Source: Brassicibacter mesophilus (GTDB lineage Bacteria; Bacillota; Clostridia; Tissierellales; Proteiniboraceae). From it: a stretch of DNA of 64,000 nt. The position numbers and the translations under genes were made by a program. Below are positions 45,824-54,054 of the stretch, piece by piece. Each line of letters opens with the position of its first letter. Position 1 is the stretch's first letter. Location: assembly GCF_050433385.1 (NCBI RefSeq), contig NZ_JBNPXI010000001.1, positions 62,001-126,000 on the forward strand. Direction: 5' to 3'. The notes below the pieces were generated by a model. That model was not told the origin of the DNA and did not search any database. It worked only from the letters and a program-made list of their open reading frames with translations.

Positions 45824-46924
45824 CTATTTTGTAATTTCTGGCTGAATTTGTTTCAAAGCATTTTTTAACTTATTTATTAGTGTCGGAATTTTATTACCAA
45901 ATACTACATTTATCTTATATCCCCCAGGTTCATATACTTCTTGGACTTCAATAATTCTAGTATCTAGTATCAGATTTTCTGTATCATATTTTATCGTAAC
46001 AATATCTCCTAAGTTATAATCTTTTCCATATTCTAAGTTGGAATAAGTCAATATTTGAGCTTCTAATGTTTGTTCTGAACCTAGCTCTTTTAACATTCTT
46101 TCTCCATAGACGATTAATTCTGAGGTAGTTTCTTTATCTCTTGCATCTGTAAATTCTTCAATTCTTTCCAGTCCAACTGCACTTCCAACTACTTCTATAT
46201 TCCTGTCAACACCTTCACCTTTTCCAGCAACATAGATAACATTTTTACGGTTAGTATCATTATAGATATAGTTTTGATTGTTTAAATTATCAAAGCTTTT
46301 ACTGAAAATGACAGGTGAATTAATGCTTTGATTAATTGTTAAGTCCCTACCATTTAGCACATCAAACAAGATTTTCTTAGATTCATAATCTATAAACATA
46401 TCCCAGCCAATGCCAGTGATATTAGAAATATCAGTTAATTCTGCTGCCAGATTCTTAAACCTGCTTTTCCATTCCAGTGTTATGCCTCTGTTTTGATTGG
46501 GATTTATCTGAACTATATCTATTTTTCTGTTAATATCAAACGGATTAATTATATGATTATCAACGTAATGCTTCATAACAGTTTCAGCATTTCCTCTGAT
46601 CTCGTCATTTGTAAATCCTGCTGGAGGAACTACTGTTCTTTGGGTAGTTATATATTTAAGTTGGTATCCTTTTATTGTAACAGTTTCAATACCATTTTCA
46701 TCTTCACTTATTTGACGATATTTGATTATTCCAGCTTTACAAGTATCATTGTCAATTATAATGAAGTTATTCTTTTGTAATTTATCAACATTTTGCTTTT
46801 TCTTGTTTATTGTAATTTGAAATTCTCCTATATCATGATAGCTCCTAGTAAATATTAAGCTTTCATAATCATCTATCTCTCCAATAAGCTGTAATTGTTG
46901 AGATAATATTCTTATTGGTTTCAT
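45824..46924 (-). CDS. Siphovirus Gp37-like baseplate/tail protein
   Basis: 366 aa. The start IRILSQQLQLIGEIDDYESL, then SLIFTRSYHDIGEFQITIN, matches the ReqiPepy6 Gp37-like family (PF14594), found at the tail tip of Gram-positive siphophages. The repeated beta segments (VTIKGYQLKYITTQRTVVPP) agree with a tail-hub role. C-terminal NLGDIVTIKYDTENL is common to tail-associated proteins. A hairpin at 46944-46981 lies upstream, between this gene and XkdX, so it may be partly independent of the rest of the operon. Confidence 0.85.
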   Translation of the reverse strand: MKPIRILSQQLQLIGEIDDYESLIFTRSYHDIGEFQITINKKKQNVDKLQKNNFIIIDNDTCKAGIIKYRQISEDENGIETVTIKGYQLKYITTQRTVVPPAGFTNDEIRGNAETVMKHYVDNHIINPFDINRKIDIVQINPNQNRGITLEWKSRFKNLAAELTDISNITGIGWDMFIDYESKKILFDVLNGRDLTINQSINSPVIFSKSFDNLNNQNYIYNDTNRKNVIYVAGKGEGVDRNIEVVGSAVGLERIEEFTDARDKETTSELIVYGERMLKELGSEQTLEAQILTYSNLEYGKDYNLGDIVTIKYDTENLILDTRIIEVQEVYEPGGYKINVVFGNKIPTLINKLKNALKQIQPEITK

Positions 46925-46943
46925 ACTTCACCACCTTTATAAG

Positions 46944-46981
46944 AAAACTAGGCAGCAAAAATTTTTATTCTGCCTAGTTTT
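46944..46981. terminator. Hairpin inside the tail locus
   Basis: AAAACTAGGCAG / CTGCCTAGTTTT, a perfect 12-bp stem with a 14-nt AT-rich loop. On the minus strand it precedes the Gp37-like gene. It may attenuate transcription between the fibre genes and the baseplate/holin genes or stabilise an RNA end. Confidence 0.6.
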
Positions 46982-47012
46982 GTGTTTTATATGCGTTAAA
47001 GCCTTGGTTAAT

Positions 47013-47150
47013 CTAGAAATCAATACTTGTAATTTCTTTGTACTGTTCTGGTGTAATTTCTCCAAACGGATTAGTCTCTGTTTTTACTGCAAGTCTTAAT
47101 TGTTCTACACTTACCCACTTCATATTGAATGCTAGTTTCCAAAATACCAC
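47013..47150 (-). CDS. XkdX family small phage protein (45 aa)
   Basis: Too short for ordinary gene calling. GTG start at 47148-47150 with AAGGAGGA and TAG stop at 47013-47015. The protein begins with VFWKLAFNMKWVSVEQLRLA and ends with NPFGEITPEQYKEITSIDF. This W..K..F..KWVS..QL..AV..G-x-ITPEQY-x-EIT layout is diagnostic of XkdX proteins, which are encoded next to tail fibre genes of PBSX-like and other Gram-positive phages. Its start lies 2 nt downstream of the 47152 stop, indicating coupling. Function is unknown; position suggests a role in fibre assembly. Confidence 0.85.
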   Translation of the reverse strand: MVFWKLAFNMKWVSVEQLRLAVKTETNPFGEITPEQYKEITSIDF

Positions 47151-47151
47151 T

Positions 47152-47508
47152 TTACATTCCTCCTTGTAATAGTTGTAGTTTAATATTTGCTAACTCTTTC
47201 CCTAACACATTAATAGTGTTGTCTTTCTGTATGTTTGATAGTTTTAACATTGTTACTTCTTGCCCTAATAATTCTAATTCACTAGGTTCTACAGGATCAA
47301 CCGTTCTTGCCATAGTTTCAAATTCTAGTGTATCTACATTCAGAATCTTTACATCTATGCTACTATCAAGTATTGCGTTTTCAAGTTCTATACTTTCTAC
47401 TTCTAATAATATAATATCCGTTTCGTTTATCTTGCTTGGAACAGAAGGATATTCAGCAGTTGTTATTAACCTATCACTTTTAATTCTTATATTGAGCAAA
47501 ACTTTCAC
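47152..47508 (-). CDS. Hypothetical phage tail-associated protein (118 aa)
   Basis: No named family. Residues 1-70 are beta-rich (LNIRIKSDRLITTAEYPSVP; ETDIILLEVESIELENAILD) and residues 75-115 form a probable coiled coil (SELELLGQEVTMLKLSNIQK, ending KLQLLQGGM). Such proteins often sit between a fibre gene and XkdX in Firmicutes phages and may be fibre chaperones or minor fibre parts. Gene order is the main support. Confidence 0.6.
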   Translation of the reverse strand: MKVLLNIRIKSDRLITTAEYPSVPSKINETDIILLEVESIELENAILDSSIDVKILNVDTLEFETMARTVDPVEPSELELLGQEVTMLKLSNIQKDNTINVLGKELANIKLQLLQGGM

Positions 47509-47521
47509 CTCCTACTTACTC

Positions 47522-48865
47522 CTACTTAAAAGCTATATATCTATAAGGATTACTTGAAGTTTTATTATTATTTGTAAAAATACTAAGACTAGAGTCAAAG
47601 TATATTTTAAATCCACCTGTTACAATTTCAAAAACAACCGTTGGCTGTGCGCCATCCTTTACGACAGGATACCCATTAATAACAAGCCCACCATTATAAT
47701 CACTGTTATAATAAGTAGTCTTACCATTTGCGTTAAAGAGCAATACAGCAGAAGGAGTAAAGCCTAAATTAATTATTCTTGTTGCTTGACCATCACCTGT
47801 ATAAATTCCTGTAACATATCCTACATTACTGTTTAATACAAAATCACTTGCATGTTTCCCATCTAACAAATCTGCATCTAAACCGCTTCCGCTTCCATCA
47901 ACAGTTTTCAACAACGTTAATATTTCACCTGCTGTTTGGTCACCCTTTGCTCCAGCTTCAATTCCATTAAGTTTGGACTTATCAGCTGCACTCATAAATC
48001 CATTTGCTGAAGTAGTTACAACTGTATGAGCAGTCCCACCAGCTCCAACATGGCTAGAAGGTGCATAAGGATGTGCATGATTTCCTTTATCATATGCTGT
48101 TTTTACTGCTTTACTTGATGCTACAGTTGTAGAGTTTGTAGATGTAACACTATCGCTTATTGCTGTTTTATCTACTTTATTCTGCTCTAACTCAGCCATT
48201 AACGTAGAAATACCACTTATTTCACTATCAGTGTATTTTTTTGCATTAGCTTCAGCAGTATCTGCTTTATTCTGCGCTCCATCTTTTGTTTCAAACATTT
48301 GCTCATCTAAACTCGAGATAAAATCTTCAAATTGCTGTTGCATTGCTGCGGTATCAACCTGTATTAAGCTGTTAACAAGCCCGCAAACATTTGCATCGTA
48401 TCTTTCGTCTGTTACATTGCTTGGAGCAATAGTGGTAATATTATGAACTACAAGTACCTGCGCCAAGCTAATTTCGTATGTCATATCATCTCTAGTTAGT
48501 TCTTGAGCAACTGGATTTACAGATGGTACTCCTTTTTTTATGAAAGCTTTAATGTGTCTGCTCTCAGGATTTTTATCTAGTCTTAAAACTATTCTGTCTA
48601 TCCTATCGTATGTTCCATCTGCTTCGTCATGTTCTAAGATTAATGAATCATCTGTATTATGATAGAAATAGCCTTTTATCCAGGCCTTACCTGATTTAAT
48701 TCTAGCTTTTCTATCTGTACCACCGTAATACACACTGAGATTTTCTCCGCCGTTGAAAATTCCATCTGTCAAAACACTATTAAAATAATCTGCAAAATCA
48801 TCTGCGTTATATACTCTATCTCCTTCAATATGATTAAAGAAGCTTGATTTTTCAGGCATTAACAT
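47522..48865 (-). CDS. Tail fibre / receptor-binding protein
   Basis: 447 aa. Residues 1-140 resemble a BppU-like or prophage fibre base: FFNHIEGDRVYNADDFADYF, RIKSGKAWIKGYFYHN, YDRIDRIVLRLDKNP. A helical coiled region (QNKADTAEANAKKYTDSEI) follows, then knob-like repeats NGFMSAADKSKLNGIEAGAK and SGLDADLLDGKHASDF, and a C-terminal beta head. This is the usual design of tail fibres that bind cell-surface polysaccharide. The ATG at 48865 overlaps the Dit stop (TGATG). As the host-range part of a tailocin it should be the most variable gene of the locus. Confidence 0.82.
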   Translation of the reverse strand: MLMPEKSSFFNHIEGDRVYNADDFADYFNSVLTDGIFNGGENLSVYYGGTDRKARIKSGKAWIKGYFYHNTDDSLILEHDEADGTYDRIDRIVLRLDKNPESRHIKAFIKKGVPSVNPVAQELTRDDMTYEISLAQVLVVHNITTIAPSNVTDERYDANVCGLVNSLIQVDTAAMQQQFEDFISSLDEQMFETKDGAQNKADTAEANAKKYTDSEISGISTLMAELEQNKVDKTAISDSVTSTNSTTVASSKAVKTAYDKGNHAHPYAPSSHVGAGGTAHTVVTTSANGFMSAADKSKLNGIEAGAKGDQTAGEILTLLKTVDGSGSGLDADLLDGKHASDFVLNSNVGYVTGIYTGDGQATRIINLGFTPSAVLLFNANGKTTYYNSDYNGGLVINGYPVVKDGAQPTVVFEIVTGGFKIYFDSSLSIFTNNNKTSSNPYRYIAFK

Positions 48866-49746
48866 CACACTCCTATATACCTATTCTTCCATTTAATTTT
48901 TACCTTGGCATTTTCCTTTCCATAATCTGCATCATAATTCAACTGATTAAATCCAGGTTTTAGTTGAAAAAATGAAGAGTTAAGATCGATATAGCCAAAA
49001 GCATCTGATTCAATTCCTGTAGCATTGTTTTTCAAAATTACTTCTTTATTTCCAAAAGCTGTTGAAATAATTAAAGATTCGTTCTCTGATATGGCTTTAA
49101 TAACTTTTATAAATTCTCCTGTATCTACATTAACTACCTTTGGATTTACTGCTGGTCCTGTAAATTCTAAAAATATAGGGGTATAAACATTCCCTTTATT
49201 TTCGATAACTTTATTTACTCTTGAGCTTCTGCCTGCAAACTTCATCGGCAGTTCTAAAGGGAAAGCTAACCCTCCTACCCAGTCAGCCATCTCCTCACTT
49301 TCTATATAACTATCTGTCCAAAAAGGAGAAGGACAGATGAGTGTAAAAGTAGCTACTTGAAATCCAAATCCTTTATTATCACTGCCAGCAGGAAATACTG
49401 GAGCCATATCCACTACTGTCTCAATTTCCTTTGTAAAATAGTCGTTTTCATACCTTAAAACTCCCCTATCTAATTTAGGGTTTAGCACTTTCAGCAGCTC
49501 AGCTCTTCTTTGATACATTTCTTCTTCTGTATCAGTTAAAATAACTATTTGAAAAGATATGGTTCTAGGTTCTAGTACTGTCCCTATATACGTTTGCCCG
49601 TCTTGGGAAGGAGCTTTCTGCATCTGAACATTTGCTTCACTTCCTCCTGAACCCTCGTAACTTTGTAGTAAATATGGTTTACTTTGTCCTAAAGTAATAA
49701 TCTCTCCTTGAGAGTTAATAAAGATAAATCTTTCCAACCTATACAC
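48865..49746 (-). CDS. Distal tail protein (Dit-like)
   Basis: 293 aa, siphophage tail component family (PF05709). The start RLERFIFINSQGEIITLG, then APSQDGQTYIGTVLEPRTIS and FQIVILTDTEEEMYQRRAEL, are typical of Dit proteins. The C-terminal half (ITPIFLEFTG-like VYTPIFLEFTGPAVNPKVVN) fits the galectin-like domain. Dit forms the hexameric ring joining the tail tube to the tip. The gene overlaps the tape measure gene by 8 nt. Confidence 0.88.
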   Translation of the reverse strand: MYRLERFIFINSQGEIITLGQSKPYLLQSYEGSGGSEANVQMQKAPSQDGQTYIGTVLEPRTISFQIVILTDTEEEMYQRRAELLKVLNPKLDRGVLRYENDYFTKEIETVVDMAPVFPAGSDNKGFGFQVATFTLICPSPFWTDSYIESEEMADWVGGLAFPLELPMKFAGRSSRVNKVIENKGNVYTPIFLEFTGPAVNPKVVNVDTGEFIKVIKAISENESLIISTAFGNKEVILKNNATGIESDAFGYIDLNSSFFQLKPGFNQLNYDADYGKENAKVKIKWKNRYIGV

Positions 49747-51502
49747 CCCATTCTAAAGCTAGCAGCCTTGACGCTTCTAAAGTTTTTCTTTTTATAATAC
49801 TTGGACTTAATGGCGTAGGACTGTTTATAGTTATATTTTGAGTTATACCACCTCTACCTAGCATACTTCTTGTTTCTTCATTACTGTATACTCTAGCTCC
49901 TGTAGGCAATTCAATAAGCTCAGGTCCTTTTTCTCCCACTATTGCCATACCAGAACTAATTATCATTCCTCCATCAGCAAGCAATGGTATACTAGGTATT
50001 TTGGGTAATCCTATTGTAAATCCGCCTACTGTGCCTACAAAAGGAATTTCGATGGTTGGAACTTTAATTTTAATATTGTTTAATCCACCTATAAACTTAT
50101 TAATACTTTTTAGTATAAAGTTAATTGAATCTTTAATATTGCCGACTATACTATCCCATATTCCTTCTACAAATTTCTTTATACCGTTCCATATTGATTC
50201 AAATATATCATTTACTACTGTCAATCCCAGCTTTATAGTTGTTTTTAAATATTCTACATATTTATCTAAAATATCATTTATTCCTTGCCATATATCTGAA
50301 AACAACTGTTTTATACCATTCCATAATCCTTCCCAGTCGCCTTTAAACAGTGATGCGAAGATATTAAATATATCCTTAAATATTTTTATAGAAGTATCCA
50401 ATATTGAATTAATTAAATCCCATGCTGCTCGAAATATAGCAGTTATATCATCTCCATATTTTTGCCACAGAGCTTTTACAGTTTCTATAAATAGCTCTAC
50501 GCCTGACTTTATAGCTTCAAACCATGACGCAAACAACTCTTTTATATTATTCAATGTTTCTTCATTGCTTACAGCCCAAACCTGAACCCATGCTATCAAT
50601 TCCTGTATTAATCCAATAAAGAATCCAACACTTTCGCTCATAAATTCGAATGCTATTTTAAGCACTTCCTGAATAAACGGCATGTTCTCTAGTACCCAGT
50701 CAAAGAATTCCTGAAGTATTGGAATCAATGCTGTTCCTATCTGTGTAAGTATTGCATTTCCTGCTTGTTTAATTGCATCCATTGTTTTAGAAAACTCTAC
50801 GTTGCTATTTATAGCTTCTTCTGACATAACTATTCCTAACTCACGTGCTTGATCCTTATATTGTTGTATTCCTTCACTTCCTTGCTCTAACAAAGGAGTT
50901 AACTGGGTTGCATTACTACCAAAAAGCTCTGTAGCTAAAGCATTTCTTTCAGTTTCATCTGCCATATTAGCAAGCTTCATGATTGCTTCATTGAAAACCT
51001 CATCAGTTGTTTTTAAATTACCCTCTGCATTTTTCAAGTTAATACCAAGAGTTTCAAAAGCTTCTGTATTATTCATTGATTCATTCATAGCAATTGCTGC
51101 TGATTGAATAGTTGAAAATTCAACGCCGGTTTGACTAGCTGTAAATTGTAACTCTTGAAGTTGAGTGGTAGATAATCCGGTCATATTACTTATTTTTTCT
51201 AATTCCAAGCTCATTGCCGAAGCTTTATTAGCTAAATCTAGCACAGAACTTCCTACACTTACTACAACATCTGCTACCATTTTCCCAAAATTAGAAGCAG
51301 TCTGAGCTACTTTTCCTATATCTTTTAAAATACCACCTTCAGCTTTATTTTTTGATTCTTGTCCACCCTTATCAGGCTGTTGCACTACTTGTACAATCTG
51401 CTCTACTTGCTTTATTTGTTCTATCTGCGTTATTTGTGTTATCTGTGTTATCTTTTCAGGCTGTTGTTTTTTCTTATTACTTCTTTTTTTATTTTTTGCC
51501 AC
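49739..51502 (-). CDS. Tail tape measure protein
   Basis: 587 aa. An N-terminal lysine-rich segment and a Gln/Ile/Val repeat (ITQITQITQIEQIKQVEQIV) precede the TMP domain (residues 60-230: MSLELEKISNMTGLSTTQLQ, ELFGSNATQLTPLLEQGSEG). The centre is long amphipathic helix with several hydrophobic stretches (AGNAILTQIGTALIPILQEF), and the C-terminus has LADGGMIISSGMAIVGEKGP then ELPTGARVYSNEE, usual in such proteins. Tape measures fix tail length; at about 0.15 nm per residue this would give a tail near 90 nm, shorter than most siphophages. No lytic transglycosylase or peptidase domain is visible. Confidence 0.92.
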   Translation of the reverse strand: MAKNKKRSNKKKQQPEKITQITQITQIEQIKQVEQIVQVVQQPDKGGQESKNKAEGGILKDIGKVAQTASNFGKMVADVVVSVGSSVLDLANKASAMSLELEKISNMTGLSTTQLQELQFTASQTGVEFSTIQSAAIAMNESMNNTEAFETLGINLKNAEGNLKTTDEVFNEAIMKLANMADETERNALATELFGSNATQLTPLLEQGSEGIQQYKDQARELGIVMSEEAINSNVEFSKTMDAIKQAGNAILTQIGTALIPILQEFFDWVLENMPFIQEVLKIAFEFMSESVGFFIGLIQELIAWVQVWAVSNEETLNNIKELFASWFEAIKSGVELFIETVKALWQKYGDDITAIFRAAWDLINSILDTSIKIFKDIFNIFASLFKGDWEGLWNGIKQLFSDIWQGINDILDKYVEYLKTTIKLGLTVVNDIFESIWNGIKKFVEGIWDSIVGNIKDSINFILKSINKFIGGLNNIKIKVPTIEIPFVGTVGGFTIGLPKIPSIPLLADGGMIISSGMAIVGEKGPELIELPTGARVYSNEETRSMLGRGGITQNITINSPTPLSPSIIKRKTLEASRLLALEWGV

Positions 51503-51533
51503 TATCTCACCACCTTTATTAGAAGACAGTTTT

Positions 51534-51863
51534 TTATCTTCTTTTTAAGTGAATTTTTTTAATTTCTTCTGCTTTAGCTATTATGTCTTCTTTTGAAAGT
51601 TTACTTTCTTCAGACATTGGCTTTTTGATCTGACTTACAAACTTATTCCATGGTATTTTTTTCTTTATAAAGGGATTATTATAGTGCCCTAACCACATAT
51701 CCCAAGCAGATTTAACCATTTCATCTTCTTTTGCTCTTTTCATGATCCTTTCAATATGGTTCAATCCTTGTTCAAAATTCATCCTAAGAATATAATCTAT
51801 GTTTCCATATCTACATAGTAAAAAGTCAATAACATCTACTTCATCAATTTCGCTGCTGATGCA
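51534..51863 (-). CDS. Tail assembly chaperone T part, read by -1 frameshifting
   Basis: The frame beginning TGC ATC AGC AGC at 51863 encodes about 109 residues (EIDEVDVIDFLLCRYGNIDY, then MNFEQGLNHIERIMKRAKED and NPFIKKKIPWNKFVSQIKK) down to 51534. It has no ribosome site of its own at its first ATG (51782), as expected for a product made only as a fusion to the upstream chaperone, like lambda gpG-T. It lies directly before the tape measure gene, the conserved place for the T part. Confidence 0.75.
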   Translation of the reverse strand, partial: CISSEIDEVDVIDFLLCRYGNIDYILRMNFEQGLNHIERIMKRAKEDEMVKSAWDMWLGHYNNPFIKKKIPWNKFVSQIKKPMSEESKLSKEDIIAKAEEIKKIHLKRR

Positions 51864-52192
51864 AAAAAATTTTCTAAACCCTCTAGCTTACCAAAAGCTT
51901 TAAACAGTTCTATGGTCTCACCTATGCTTAACTTTTTAAGCTTCTCGCTTTCTATTCCAGATAGATCTGTCAAGAATTCAAATATCTCATCTTCAGCATA
52001 ATGTAAATTTTCAAATAGCAGTAAAGACAATTGCAGTCCTTGCTCTTGAGTTATTTCATTATTATGTTTTCCTGTTCCATTTTCAGTGTCGATGAAAATG
52101 TCTTTTACTTCATTTTTTATTCCAGTTTTCTTAATTATTTTTGACATAGTAAATACATCTTGAAATTGTAGATTTCTCATTTTTATTTGCAT
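51836..52192 (-). CDS. Tail assembly chaperone G part
   Basis: 118 aa from ATG 52192 (MQIKMRNLQFQDVF) with AAAGGAGTG; a longer frame to 52222 lacks a site. It is a small acidic helical protein (SKIIKKTGIKNEVKDIFIDT; LQLSLLLFENLHYAEDEIFE) between the tail tube and tape measure genes, the position of the G chaperone in siphophages. Its last codons contain the slippery T_TTT_TTT at 51863-51869. Confidence 0.78.
   Translation of the reverse strand: MQIKMRNLQFQDVFTMSKIIKKTGIKNEVKDIFIDTENGTGKHNNEITQEQGLQLSLLLFENLHYAEDEIFEFLTDLSGIESEKLKKLSIGETIELFKAFGKLEGLENFFASAAKLMK
51863..51869 (-). other. Programmed -1 frameshift site T_TTT_TTT
   Basis: Minus strand: GAA AAT TTT TTT GCA in the chaperone frame. 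The heptamer is in phase for -1 slippage and the -1 frame is open for a further 109 codons, giving a G-T fusion. The normal frame stops 8 codons later (51836). Confidence 0.8.
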
Positions 52193-52237
52193 GATATCAC
52201 TCCTTTGGATAAGGTAAAGCACTCTATTAAAGAGTGC

Positions 52238-52774
52238 TTATGCTGTTATTTGCTCAATTTTATATATTGGAGATTCTAGATTAACGGGATCATAATGAGC
52301 TGCAAATATAATCTCAATTGCTAACTCATCCTTGTCTACCATTTCCATAGTAAGTCCATTATCACTTAATGGATTATACAAGGTTATTATCTTATTTTCT
52401 CCCCCTACAGTCGTTCCTACTAATGCAATATTCTTTAGATAATGACTATCTGACAAGCTACCCTTACCATTAGTAATAGCCCCTGTTGCTTCATCAATAT
52501 TAGTACCTGCTAATGCCAGCTTTAAGTTTTCTTGAGATAAGTCCATTAGTCGAACAGTAAGTGAAGCATTCTCTCTTATTATTCTTCTCATTCCTTTTGT
52601 CTTACCTCTTATACCATCATACTCTATCTCTTTAAACTCTTGCTCTACTAAAAATGAGTTGCCACCCTTGCATGGTCCTAATAATCTTTCACTTCCATCT
52701 GCTTCTCCATAGTTTACATACACTACTCCTGTATCAATTACAATGTTCTGGATTTGTTGTGTTGTTAAATTCAT
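52238..52774 (-). CDS. Major tail tube protein
   Basis: 178 aa, beta-rich: IQNIVIDTGVVYVNYGEADG, GGNSFLVEQEFKEIEYDGIR, KTKGMRRIIRENASLTVRLM, and IIFAAHYDPVNLESPIYKIE at the end. The E-Y-D-G-x-R-G-K-T-K-G motif and the gene's place directly before the chaperones support a tail tube subunit of a non-contractile tail. No sheath gene accompanies it, so the tail would be flexible. The ribosome site is GAGGAGGAA. Confidence 0.82.
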   Translation of the reverse strand: MNLTTQQIQNIVIDTGVVYVNYGEADGSERLLGPCKGGNSFLVEQEFKEIEYDGIRGKTKGMRRIIRENASLTVRLMDLSQENLKLALAGTNIDEATGAITNGKGSLSDSHYLKNIALVGTTVGGENKIITLYNPLSDNGLTMEMVDKDELAIEIIFAAHYDPVNLESPIYKIEQITA

Positions 52775-52876
52775 TATAATTCCTCCTCAATTTTTGATAT
52801 TTTTGCAGCATGCTTGTTTAAATTCAATTATTCTTACATAAAACTCACCTCCCACAATTGCCAATTACTAAACATA

Positions 52877-53071
52877 CTAACCAAACACCATTCTCGAAAT
52901 AGCTTGTCTAGCAATTTGATGCTTTGTATTAGTAGTATCATAGCTAAGCTTTATTACTTGCGAAGTTTCATTCTCAAACCAGTTTGATATTCTCATCATT
53001 TCCTCTGCTGATACATGCCTTTCCTGCAATGTATAGCTATATCCATTGATGAGTTCAATTATCAGCTGCAT
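52877..53071 (-). CDS. Small hypothetical protein of the tail locus (64 aa)
   Basis: ATG 53071 lies 8 nt after AGGAGGAA; a nearer ATG at 53077 is too close. The protein begins MQLIIELINGYSYTLQERHV and ends ISRMVFG; it is mixed alpha/beta and has no known family. Position before the tail tube gene suggests a role in regulation or assembly. The 52775-52876 gap has a ribosome-site-like GGGAGGTGAG but no convincing open frame. Confidence 0.5.
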   Translation of the reverse strand: MQLIIELINGYSYTLQERHVSAEEMMRISNWFENETSQVIKLSYDTTNTKHQIARQAISRMVFG

Positions 53072-53191
53072 TTTCATTTCCTCCTATTCATTATTTTTGA
53101 AGCCTAACTTTTTCAAGTTATTTCATTTTATACCTTATTCCCTTCACTAATAGTCCACAATTAATAAAAAGTTAAACGCTTTTAAGCAATA

Positions 53192-53497
53192 TTATAAAAA
53201 TTTTTTTATTTTTTTTGACTTTTTTATTCTATTTAAACCTCGTTTAATTGTAATAGACACATTTTCCTTAGTTACCCTTAACTCGTCTGCTATTTGTTGC
53301 ATTGTTTTATCCTCCAAATAATACATAACAATAAATTCTCTCTGTCTTTCTGTTAGATCTTCTCCGATTACTTTATACATTGTTTTTTTCATTTTCTGTA
53401 TCTGAGCAAAGTTTGTCGATGATGCGACATTCAAATACATTTCTGAATGAAACAGGAGAAAATCTTGATTTTCTTGTGTTAATTGTGTATTTTTCAC
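53192..53497 (-). CDS. Sigma-70 region 4-like regulator of the tail locus
   Basis: 101 aa, GTG start with GGTGGAGAA. The C-terminal half is a region-4 helix-turn-helix: LTERQREFIVMYYLEDKTMQ, then QIADELRVTKENVSITIKRG, then a lysine-rich tail KKSKKIKKFL. There is no region 2, so it cannot melt DNA alone; it may act as an activator or anti-/co-sigma like phage late regulators. It is the second gene of the operon, so it may amplify expression after derepression. It overlaps the 53373-53765 frame by 125 nt in another phase. Confidence 0.78.
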   Translation of the reverse strand: MKNTQLTQENQDFLLFHSEMYLNVASSTNFAQIQKMKKTMYKVIGEDLTERQREFIVMYYLEDKTMQQIADELRVTKENVSITIKRGLNRIKKSKKIKKFL

Positions 53498-53765
53498 TTC
53501 TCCACCAACTCTTATTATAGTAGTTAAGAACTTCTTTTCCGGCTTCCCTCACATCTCTTTGCATTTCTAATAAAGGTTTAAGCCTATCCTTTATGTCATC
53601 TATTCTTAGCTCTATCTCATAATTTTTCATGCGGTCTTCTTTATTTGTAATACTTATCTCTAAACTTTTTATCTCTAAATTTAATCCTTTGATTCTATCA
53701 TTAAGTATTTCTAATGATCTTATATAATCTTTTCCTAATTCTTGAAATTCAACTTCTGACCTCAT
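53373..53765 (-). CDS. Coiled-coil protein, first gene of the tail operon
   Basis: 130 aa, ATG 53765 with TTGGGGGGA. Residues 5-85 are a charged helix, probably a coiled coil (LGKDYIRSLEILNDRIKGLN; KNYEIELRIDDIKDRLKPLL; EMQRDVREAGKEVLNYYNKS), then WWRSEKYTINTRKS. The last 40 residues overlap the sigma-like gene out of frame. That overlap is long for real genes, and a single-base deficit could mean the two were once arranged otherwise; both have good ribosome sites. Function unknown. Confidence 0.6.
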   Translation of the reverse strand: MRSEVEFQELGKDYIRSLEILNDRIKGLNLEIKSLEISITNKEDRMKNYEIELRIDDIKDRLKPLLEMQRDVREAGKEVLNYYNKSWWRSEKYTINTRKSRFSPVSFRNVFECRIIDKLCSDTENEKNNV

Positions 53766-53867
53766 TTAATCCCCCCAATCTATCGTAATTTTGAAATTAA
53801 AAGATATTTTCAGCCGTTTAATATGGATAACTTCTTTATGTTATATTTAGTATCATCTCTTAATAAA

Positions 53868-54011
53868 TTTATATTACCACTTTACCGAACTAATTCAAAA
53901 TCAACATTTCCTTGTTTTCCGGTCATATTTTACCATTTTACCGAACTATTTTGCTTTTTCTTGGCCTTTCTTAGTAAATCTTGTTTATTTTACCGAACTT
54001 TATGATATAAT
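53868..54011. promoter_or_regulatory. Divergent control region with three TTTACCGAACT operators
   Basis: TTTACCGAACT occurs exactly at 53881-53891, 53937-53947 and 53989-53999, all in the same orientation, spaced 56 and 52 nt. The right copy lies between a TTGTTT (-35, 53981-53986) and TATAAT (-10, 54006-54011) that drive the repressor gene. The left copy lies between a minus-strand TTGAAT (53893-53898) and TAATAT (53871-53876) pointing into the tail operon. An XRE repressor bound there would block both promoters. Operator role is inferred from spacing and repetition. Confidence 0.75.
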
Positions 54012-54054
54012 ATTGATAAGGTAGACAGTAATTATCTTGAAGGAAGGGATATAA

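Noticed and set aside
52775..52876. Possible very small gene between the tail tube and the 64-aa protein, with a GGGAGGTGAG ribosome site
   Set aside because: The ATG near that site is followed at once by TAA, and the only open frame (22 codons) would need a GTG inside the ribosome site itself.
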